This document shows positions 1-6,721 of a DNA stretch of 64,000 nt, piece after piece (positions within the stretch are counted from its first letter, which is position 1; every line of letters begins with the position of its first letter). Where the stretch lies: the NCBI RefSeq assembly GCF_900111005.1, contig NZ_FOFV01000002.1:496001-560000 (forward strand), read 5' to 3'. Both the position numbers and the translations under genes were made by a program. The notes beneath the pieces are model-generated. The model did no database searches and was not told the DNA's origin. It saw only the letters and a list, made by a program, of their open reading frames with translations. This DNA comes from Lentzea albida (GTDB lineage Bacteria; Actinomycetota; Actinomycetes; Mycobacteriales; Pseudonocardiaceae).

Positions 1-85
1 GCAGGCTGAGCGTCAGTTCGTTCAGGGGCGACACGGCGAACCGCACGTCCACCATGTCGGACTCGCCGAGCACGAACTCGATCAT
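1..85 (-). CDS. N-terminus of an ArsR-like winged-helix regulator (partial)
   Basis: The minus strand reads MIEFVLGESDMVDVRF, then continues about 12 more residues to the window edge. The motif [IL]-x-F-x-L-x-[ED]-x-D-[LM]-x-x-[VT]-R-F-A followed by P-x-x-E-L is shared with the regulator at 21952-22872, so I place it in the same DUF5937/ArsR-type family, whose DNA-binding winged helix lies at the C-terminus (outside the window here). The start is the ATG at 85. It directly abuts a perfect inverted repeat, which suggests a short or absent leader and autoregulation. It is divergent from the phosphatase-like gene at 144. Only 28 codons are visible, so the family call is moderate. Confidence 0.6.
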   Translation of the reverse strand, partial: MIEFVLGESDMVDVRFAVSPLNELTLSL

Positions 86-101
86 GTAGCACAACGCTAC
101 A
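85..101. promoter_or_regulatory. Inverted repeat, probable operator
   Basis: TGTAGC-ACAAC-GCTACA is a perfect 6-bp inverted repeat that begins at the first base of the minus-strand regulator start codon and lies 42 bases before the plus-strand gene. Its position between divergent genes fits an autoregulatory site for the ArsR-like protein. The binding partner is inferred. Confidence 0.5.
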
Positions 102-143
102 TCAGTTACACCCGAAGGACACCTGGCGCGAAGCTTCGCGACC

Positions 144-875
144 ATGTGGACCGACATGTGCCTCGCGCTGCGGATCGCCCGCCGGGCAGCTGAACTGGTG
201 CTCTCCGCAGGCACTCCCGACGTGTGGCTGAAGGAGGACGGCAGCCCGGTCACGTCGATCGATCTCGAGGTCGAGGACCTGGTGCGCCGCCTGCTCGCGG
301 AGGCGGTGCCCGACGACGGTGTCGTGGGTGAGGAACGCGCCGAACACCGGGGAACCTCCGGTCGCCGGTGGCTGGTCGACCCGATCAGCGGCACCGCCGA
401 CTTCGTCGCCGGACGGCCGACGTACTCGGTGGACCTGGCCTTGGAGAAGGCGCTGGCCGTCTCCGTCATGCCGTCGCTGGACATCACGATGGCGGCCGGA
501 CGGGGCATCGGCTGCCGCGTTTTCCGTGCCGGAGAGGAAGAAGTCGCTCGTGTGTCCTCAACGGACGTAGTCGAAGGTGCGCGCGTGTGCCTACACGGCA
601 AGAGGAAACCCATTCTGGAGCGCTGCGCCGTCGTGGACGGGGCGACGTCCGTGCTGGACCTGATCACCGGCCGGGTGGACGCGGTGATCGCGGCGGGCGC
701 GGGCCTCGACGAGTTCGACCTGGCGTGCCTGCCGGTGCTCGTGGAGGAGGCGGGCGGCCGCGTGACGGTGGTCGAGGACGACGTCGTGCTGGCCACCAAC
801 GGTGTCCTGCACGACGCCTTCCTCTCCCTGCTGGTCGCGCGTCCTGGTGTCGAACCAGGCACCCCGGGCTCATGA
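144..875 (+). CDS. Inositol monophosphatase-like protein with an altered metal site
   Basis: The 243-residue protein has the inositol-monophosphatase / CysQ / histidinol-phosphatase-like fold signature: GEE at residues 62-64, WLVDPISGTADF around 76-87 and EFDLACLPVLVEEAGG around 190-205. Family members hydrolyse small phosphate monoesters using Mg2+ held by the Glu of GEE, two Asp of DPxDGT and an Asp near the C-terminus. Here DPxDGT reads DPISGT: the second Asp is Ser82, so one metal ligand is missing and activity may be changed or lost. A 14-base palindrome CGCGAAGCTTCGCG (127-140) lies just before the ATG, and no good ribosome-binding site is visible; Met5 is an alternative start. The last 14 codons overlap the opposite-strand tRNA-Met gene, and the C-terminal residues GVEPGT are what a tRNA T-arm encodes when translated. 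Confidence 0.72.
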   Translation: MWTDMCLALRIARRAAELVLSAGTPDVWLKEDGSPVTSIDLEVEDLVRRLLAEAVPDDGVVGEERAEHRGTSGRRWLVDPISGTADFVAGRPTYSVDLALEKALAVSVMPSLDITMAAGRGIGCRVFRAGEEEVARVSSTDVVEGARVCLHGKRKPILERCAVVDGATSVLDLITGRVDAVIAAGAGLDEFDLACLPVLVEEAGGRVTVVEDDVVLATNGVLHDAFLSLLVARPGVEPGTPGS

Positions 876-903
876 GGCCTGGGTGATCGCCGGATCCCGC
901 GCG
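835..903 (-). tRNA. tRNA-Met(CAU), short D-arm, third gene of the attenuated tRNA operon
   Basis: Read on the minus strand, the acceptor arms CGCGCG(G) and (A)CGCGCG pair over six bases, with a G-A mismatch at the seventh. The anticodon loop is CTCATGA (anticodon CAU after U33) on a five-pair stem with one A-C mismatch. The T-arm is perfect (CCTGG/CCAGG, loop TTCGACA), and CCA is encoded at 834-832. At 69 bases it is short because the D-arm collapses to a GATC/GATC stem with a four-base loop. C1 pairs with G72, so it resembles an elongator rather than an initiator. It lies one base after the encoded CCA of the His gene and overlaps the 3' end of the convergent phosphatase-like gene. It may be divergent or decaying. 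Confidence 0.68.
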
Positions 904-907
904 CTGG

Positions 908-981
908 AGTGACCGACCGGACTCGCACCGGCTTCGACCAGGACCACAACCTGGTGCCTCGACTGCTTCGGCTTCGGTCAC
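908..981 (-). tRNA. tRNA-His(GUG)
   Basis: On the minus strand the acceptor stem GTGACCGA/TCGGTCAC pairs over eight bases, the G(-1):C73 arrangement typical of tRNA-His. The anticodon arm CCAGG-TTGTGGT-CCTGG is perfect and carries GUG. The T-arm is GCCGG-TGCGAGT-CCGGT, with T54-G55 instead of T54-T55. The D-stem has three good pairs. CCA is present at 907-905 after an extra T, so the exact 3' end is either C909 or T908. It follows the Gln gene with only two bases between. Confidence 0.8.
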
Positions 982-983
982 GG

Positions 984-1056
984 CTGCCCGTCGAGGGTTC
1001 GAACCTCGATCTCCGCGTTCAGAGCGCGGTGTCCGTGCCAGTTGGACCAACGGGCA
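984..1056 (-). tRNA. tRNA-Gln(CUG)
   Basis: A complete 73-base cloverleaf on the minus strand: acceptor TGCCCGT/ACGGGCA (seven pairs), D-arm GTCC/GGAC with a GG-containing loop, anticodon arm CCGCG-CTCTGAA-CGCGG giving anticodon CUG, T-arm CGAGG-TTCGAAC-CCTCG, discriminator G. CCA is not encoded (CCG follows). The 5' end lies three bases after the T tract of the upstream attenuator terminator, so the primary transcript must be trimmed by RNase P from a leader that has just escaped termination. Confidence 0.87.
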
Positions 1057-1058
1057 TC

Positions 1059-1096
1059 AAAAAAGCCGCCTCGTCGCTGTGTGCGACGGGACGGCT
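1059..1096 (-). terminator. Attenuator terminator ahead of the tRNA operon
   Basis: On the minus strand AGCCGTCCCGTCGC-ACACA-GCGACGAGGCGGCT forms a 14-position stem with one mismatch and one G-U pair, directly followed by a run of six T. This is a textbook intrinsic terminator, rare in so GC-rich a genome, and it stands between the leader peptide and the first tRNA. Confidence 0.85.
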
Positions 1097-1131
1097 CCCC
1101 GGGACATGAGGGTCAGCTCATGCCGAGGAGC
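1094..1131 (-). promoter_or_regulatory. Competing (antiterminator) hairpin
   Basis: GCTCCTCGGCATGAG (1131-1117) pairs with CTCATG-TC-CCGGGGAGC (1110-1094) around the loop CTGACC: 15 pairs including one G-U, with a two-base bulge. Its last three bases (AGC, 1096-1094) are the first three bases of the terminator stem next to the T tract, so the two hairpins cannot both be complete. Its 5' arm contains the leader stop codon, so a ribosome finishing the leader would melt it, and a ribosome stalled upstream would leave it free to form. Confidence 0.65.
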
Positions 1132-1162
1132 ACCAGACGTGCTGATGGCGCATGTGTTGCAT
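1118..1162 (-). CDS. Leader peptide MQHMRHQHVWCSSA of the tRNA operon
   Basis: This 14-codon reading frame is preceded by GGAGGAAGGGAG. The GGGAG core (1176-1172) lies nine bases before the ATG at 1162 and six before an in-frame GTG at 1165, either of which could start it. Codons 2-8 are CAA CAC ATG CGC CAT CAG CAC: two Gln, three His and one Met among seven. These are the same three amino acids carried by the tRNAs downstream. The stop codon lies in the 5' arm of the competing hairpin and the terminator follows, the layout of a classic ribosome-stalling attenuator such as his or trp leaders. The peptide itself probably has no function. Confidence 0.78.
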   Translation of the reverse strand: MQHMRHQHVWCSSA

Positions 1163-1198
1163 CACGGCTGGCTCCCTTCCTCCGGTTCGTCGAGAACC

Positions 1199-1228
1199 AC
1201 TCTGACGGACGGCGTGGCGGGCTTGCAA
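1199..1228 (-). promoter_or_regulatory. Possible promoter of the leader-tRNA operon
   Basis: TTGCAA (1228-1223), an 18-base spacer and CAGAGT (1204-1199) resemble a housekeeping actinobacterial promoter and would place the RNA start about 25-30 bases before the leader start codon. The -10 match is imperfect. Confidence 0.35.
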
Positions 1229-1313
1229 CGCATTTTCAGTGATCGCAAAAGTTTGCAGACTTGATTTGATTCCTCCAGGAATCCTCAAGCCGACTTGCGG
1301 AAAACTTTTGCAA
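1223..1313 (+). promoter_or_regulatory. Palindrome-rich control region of the GH13 gene
   Basis: Three symmetric elements stand between the divergent tRNA operon and the glucosidase: GCAAA-AG-TTTGC (1245-1256, with TTGCAA at 1223-1228 nearby), GATTCCT-CC-AGGAATC (1268-1283, perfect) and TTGC...GCAA around GGAAAACTTTT (1295-1313). Repeated TTGC/GCAA half-sites resemble LacI-family (MalR-type) sugar-repressor operators. The repressor is not in the window. Confidence 0.45.
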
Positions 1314-1358
1314 CGTCTTTCCTGGACCGCTGACACACCTCACCCGGAAGGCATGGAC

Positions 1359-2900
<1,542 letters not shown>

Positions 2901-2927
2901 CCAGCGAATTCACGTGATCGACTAAAA

Positions 2928-2950
2928 CTGTCAGACCCCCTGGGTACCGT
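2928..2950 (+). promoter_or_regulatory. DNA-damage-type promoter of WGR-DUF4132 paralogue 1
   Basis: CTGTCAGAC-N8-TACCGT matches the LexA-independent (PafBC-dependent) damage promoter consensus TTGTCRGTG-N8-TANNNT known from mycobacteria, including the exact 8-base spacing. It lies 38 bases before the GTG start. The surrounding 39 bases recur almost unchanged before paralogue 3. Confidence 0.6.
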
Positions 2951-2988
2951 CCGTGGACATCAGCTCCAGGTCGGACTCAGGGGGTTTC

Positions 2989-5900
2989 GTGACAGGCAGG
3001 TGGGAGCTCGTCTCCGGCAACTCGGCCAAGTTCTGGGAGATCACCCGGAGCAGCACCGCGGTGACCGTCCGCTTCGGACGGCTGGGCGCGGCCGGGCAGA
3101 CCCAGACGAAGGAGCTGCCGTCCGAGGCCGCCGCGCAGGCGCACGTCGCGAAGCTCGTGGCGGAGAAGGAGAAGAAGGGCTACCGCAGCGTGGCCGCTGC
3201 GGCAGCCGCACCTCCTGCCGGCACCGGTCAGATCACGCCTCCCGCCGACGCCCCACCGGCGCACCCTCTCGCTGGGACTTGCCCGACCGGCTCTCCCGCG
3301 GGAACCTCCGTCGACACGTCCGCTGCCACCACGTCCGCCGCCGCACCTCCCACCCCCGCGTCTCCCGCCGCCGCACCTACCACCCCCGCGTCTCCCGCCG
3401 CCGCATCTCCCTCCCCCGCGTCTCCCGCCGCCGCACCTACCACCCCTGCGTCTCCCGCCGTCGCATCCCCCACCCCCACCTTCGCCGAGGACACCTGGGT
3501 CATGCCCGCCGCGTGGCTCGCCCAGGCGATGCCCCGACGCGACGCGCGGCCCCTGCCCGCCTTCACACCCGACCAGGCGATGGCGCGGAAGGTCCGCGAC
3601 CACATCGCCGCTGGCGCCGCGAAGATCTCCGAGGCCCTCACCTCACCGGACCACGACCCCGAACTGCTGCGAGCGCTGCGCCACCACGTCGAGGGCCGCC
3701 CCGACCCGCTGGGCGCCGCGACGCTCGTGAAGCTCGTCGGCTTCGACCACGAGATCTCGCCCGTGCACTGGTGGCTCGAGGACTTCGGCCTCCCGTTCGC
3801 CGCCACGGCGGCCATCCACCACGCGACGATCTACGACAGCCGCGGCCGGCTGCTGATCAACCTGCCACGCCACAGCCCGGAACACAGCGCCGAGAGCCGC
3901 GTGCTGATCGACATCCGCACCGCGCTGGCGGTGGCCGACGAGGCGACCTACGACGCGACCGTCACCGAGTTGGAGAAGGTCGGCACGAACTGGTTCGGCC
4001 AGGTCGCGCGGGCGTTCCTCGTCCCGACGCGCCACGACTGGTTCGAGGAGGCGAACCAGTCGTCGAGCTCGTACTGGATGGTGCACAGCTCGGCGAGCAC
4101 CCCCGACCACCTGAGCCGGCTGCAGTACGGCCACCTGATCTGGTCGGAGACCGCCGTGTACACGGCGCTACACCTGCTCGGCCCCGCCCTCGCCCCCGTG
4201 CTCGAGGCCGAACTGCGCGCGAAGGCCGAGTGGGGCGGGGAGCACCGCAGGCTGGCGCTCGACGTGCTGGCGGCCCTGCCGACCGACGAGGCGTTCCTGA
4301 TGCTGCTCAACCGCCTGCAGGAGCGGTACGTCCGGCCCGCGCTGGCCGCCGCGATGGAGGCGTTCCCCGCTCGTGCGCTGCGCCTGATGACGCCTCGCGC
4401 GGCGAACGACGCGGACGTCCGCAACCTGCTGCGCGCCCACCTCGTCAAACACCCCGGCCTGCCCGTCGCGGACGAGCTCGCCGCGCTGGTCGAGGTGAGT
4501 CCCGAAGCGCCGGTCGAGGCTCTTCCGCCGATCCTGGCCGAACCACCGTGGACGCGCCGCCGCCCGCAGGCGAAGCCCGTTGTGCTGCACGGTCTTCCGG
4601 TTCCCGACGCCCATCTCACGTGGTCGCCGGGTGAGCGTGAGGAGTGGTCGGCGGTCACGGGCTGGTGGTCGCGGCAGACCGGCGACTGGGAGTCGATGGC
4701 GGAGGCGATCCGCACCGGCAAGGGCTCCCGCTACGACCACAGGCTGTTCGAGGCCGGTCCGGAGGAGATCGCCCGGCCGTTGCTCGCCGTCTGGACGCCG
4801 AACGACACCTGGAACAGCGAAAGCTGGGGCAAGCGGATCGCGGCGCGGTTCGGCATCGACGCGCTCCCGGTGATGCTGAGGCTGGCGGCGAGCAACCCGC
4901 ACGTGTCCGGCGTCGTGCTGCTCCCCTACGCCACGCCCGAGGTCGCCGCGCTGATGGCGGACTGGTTCGTGCGCCTCAAGACCGCGCGCGCGTTCGCGCT
5001 CTCCTGGCTCGCCCGTCACCGCGAGGCCGCCGCCCGCCTCCTGCTGCCGGTCGCGCTGGGTGCGGCGGGCACGGCGCGCCGCAACGCCGAGTTCGCCCTG
5101 CGCCACCTCCACCTGGAGATCGGTGTCGACGTCATCGCCCTCGCCTCCACTCCCGAGGCGGGAGCGGCGATCCGCACGCTGATCGAGGTCGACCCGCTCG
5201 ACGTCCTGCCCGCGAAGCTGCCGTCGATCGGCGGCTGGGCCGATCTCAGGCTGCTGCCCCAGGTGCTGCTCGCCAACGGCGCCGGCGCGTTGCCCGCGGA
5301 CGCCGCGAAGAGCCTCCTGACGACGGTCGCGCTGTCCAAACAGGACGCCGTCTACCCCGGCCTGCCGCTCGCCGTCGAGGCGTGCGACCGCGCGTCGCTG
5401 GCCGAGTTCGCCTGGGCCCTCTTCGGCCTCTGGCAGGACGCGGGCACCCCGTCCAAGGACGGCTGGGTCCTCACCGCGCTGGGCTGGTTCGGCGACGACG
5501 AGACGGCGCGCCGCCTCGCCCCGCTGATCCGCGCGTGGCCGGGCGAGAGCCAGCACGCCCGCGCGGTGGCGGGCCTCGACGTGCTCGCCCAGATCGGCAG
5601 CGAGGTCGCGCTGATGAACCTGAACAGCATCGCGGAGAGGGTGAAGTTCAAGGGCCTCAAGGCGAAGGCGCAGGAGAAGGTGACCGAAATCGCCGCCGCG
5701 CTGGGCCTGAGCCGCGACCAGCTGTCCGACCGCCTCGTCCCCCGCCTGGGCCTCGACGAGGCCGCCAGCCTCGTCATCGACTACGGCCCGCGCCAGTTCA
5801 CGGTCGGCTTCGACGAACAGCTCAAGCCCTACGTCCTCGACGCGGAAGGCAAGCGCCGCAAGGACCTCCCGAAACCAGGTGCCCGCGACGACCAGGAGCT

Positions 5901-6648
5901 CGCCCCGGCGGAGCACAAGCGGTTCGCGACGTTGAAGAAGGACGTCCGCGCCATCGCCTCCGACCAGATCCACCGCCTGGAACGCTCGATGGTCGACCAG
6001 CGCACCTGGACCACGGCGGAGTTCCACGCGGTCCTGGCCGCCCACCCCCTGCTGTGGCACCTGGTCCGCCGCCTGGTGTGGATCACCGACACCGGCCTGA
6101 CCTTCCGCCTGGCAGAAGACCGCACCCTCGCGGACGCCTCCGACGACGAGGTCAGCCTGCCCGAGAACGCGGTCGTCCGCGTGGCCCACCCGATCGACCT
6201 GGCGGACACCCTCCCGGCCTGGGGCGAGGTGTTCGCGGACTACGAGATCCTCCAGCCCTTCCCGCAACTGGGCCGCCCCACTCACGCCTTCGCGCCGGGC
6301 GACACCATTCCCCAGCTCGCGAAGTACCTCAACAGGAACGTGCCGGTCGGCAAGGTCCTCGGCCTCACGAAGCGGGGCTGGGCACGCTGCCAGCCCCAGG
6401 ACAACGGCGTGGAGCCGTGGATGACCCGCTCACTGCCCTCCGGCGGCGCCCTGGTCGCCTCGCTCGACCCGGGCATCATCGTCGGGATGGTCGACTTGGA
6501 GCCGGAGATGCAGTTCAGCGCGCTCTGGTTCGACCCGGACGGCGCAGGCGCCTGGAGCCCGCCCAGGAACGGCACGCCGACCACCTTCGAAGTGGACGCC
6601 ATCACCGCCTCGGAACTCCTCTCGGAACTCGAGTCACTCCACGCCTGA
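2989..6648 (+). CDS. WGR domain-DUF4132 protein, paralogue 1
   Basis: 1,219 residues: an N-terminal WGR domain (about 1-65, RWELVSGNSAKFWEI, VRFGRLGAAGQTQTKE, ending KEKKGY), an Ala/Pro/Thr-rich linker (about 70-170), then a long helical repeat-like region and a C-terminal DUF4132 domain containing LGLDEAASLVIDYGPRQFTV and FADYEILQPFPQLGRP. WGR domains in PARP enzymes bind DNA ends near the catalytic site. DUF4132 is of unknown function and occurs in E. coli MolR and YehI. The start is GTG 2989 after AGGGGG, aligned with the GTG starts of the two paralogues; an upstream in-frame GTG at 2953 lies in the conserved promoter block. First gene of a probable seven-gene unit. A DNA-damage role is inferred from WGR plus promoter. 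Confidence 0.88.
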   Translation: MTGRWELVSGNSAKFWEITRSSTAVTVRFGRLGAAGQTQTKELPSEAAAQAHVAKLVAEKEKKGYRSVAAAAAAPPAGTGQITPPADAPPAHPLAGTCPTGSPAGTSVDTSAATTSAAAPPTPASPAAAPTTPASPAAASPSPASPAAAPTTPASPAVASPTPTFAEDTWVMPAAWLAQAMPRRDARPLPAFTPDQAMARKVRDHIAAGAAKISEALTSPDHDPELLRALRHHVEGRPDPLGAATLVKLVGFDHEISPVHWWLEDFGLPFAATAAIHHATIYDSRGRLLINLPRHSPEHSAESRVLIDIRTALAVADEATYDATVTELEKVGTNWFGQVARAFLVPTRHDWFEEANQSSSSYWMVHSSASTPDHLSRLQYGHLIWSETAVYTALHLLGPALAPVLEAELRAKAEWGGEHRRLALDVLAALPTDEAFLMLLNRLQERYVRPALAAAMEAFPARALRLMTPRAANDADVRNLLRAHLVKHPGLPVADELAALVEVSPEAPVEALPPILAEPPWTRRRPQAKPVVLHGLPVPDAHLTWSPGEREEWSAVTGWWSRQTGDWESMAEAIRTGKGSRYDHRLFEAGPEEIARPLLAVWTPNDTWNSESWGKRIAARFGIDALPVMLRLAASNPHVSGVVLLPYATPEVAALMADWFVRLKTARAFALSWLARHREAAARLLLPVALGAAGTARRNAEFALRHLHLEIGVDVIALASTPEAGAAIRTLIEVDPLDVLPAKLPSIGGWADLRLLPQVLLANGAGALPADAAKSLLTTVALSKQDAVYPGLPLAVEACDRASLAEFAWALFGLWQDAGTPSKDGWVLTALGWFGDDETARRLAPLIRAWPGESQHARAVAGLDVLAQIGSEVALMNLNSIAERVKFKGLKAKAQEKVTEIAAALGLSRDQLSDRLVPRLGLDEAASLVIDYGPRQFTVGFDEQLKPYVLDAEGKRRKDLPKPGARDDQELAPAEHKRFATLKKDVRAIASDQIHRLERSMVDQRTWTTAEFHAVLAAHPLLWHLVRRLVWITDTGLTFRLAEDRTLADASDDEVSLPENAVVRVAHPIDLADTLPAWGEVFADYEILQPFPQLGRPTHAFAPGDTIPQLAKYLNRNVPVGKVLGLTKRGWARCQPQDNGVEPWMTRSLPSGGALVASLDPGIIVGMVDLEPEMQFSALWFDPDGAGAWSPPRNGTPTTFEVDAITASELLSELESLHA
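3331..3480 (+). repeat. In-frame 30-bp tandem repeat in the linker
   Basis: Five imperfect copies of a 30-base unit (TCTCCCGCCGCCGCACCTAC plus ten bases ending CCCGCG) encode repeats of about ten residues like ASPAAAPTTP. It extends the disordered linker between WGR and the rest of the protein. Copy number can be expected to vary. Confidence 0.85.
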
Positions 6649-6674
6649 CATCGGGAACGGCCGGCCCACGGCCG

Positions 6675-6697
6675 GCGTCAGACCGGCTCGGCAACAC
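6675..6697 (+). promoter_or_regulatory. Degenerate copy of the damage-type promoter (paralogue 2)
   Basis: GCGTCAGAC-N8-CAACAC keeps the GTCAGAC core and the 8-base spacing of the other two sites but has lost the first T of both boxes and the last T of the -10. It lies 24 bases before the GTG of paralogue 2. A short hairpin CGGCCG-gccca-CGGCCG precedes it. Probably weak or non-functional, with read-through from paralogue 1. Confidence 0.35.
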
Positions 6698-6721
6698 CAA
6701 CGGATCAACAGGGAGCAGCAA

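Noticed and set aside
1064-1096. Terminator of the glucosidase gene region in the plus direction
   Set aside because: The T tract follows the hairpin only when read on the minus strand, and no plus-strand transcript ends here.
4168-6285. Long minus-strand open frame of about 700 codons
   Set aside because: It mirrors the codons of WGR paralogue 1 on the opposite strand, a normal shadow in high-GC DNA; the His/Arg/Gly-rich translation matches no family.
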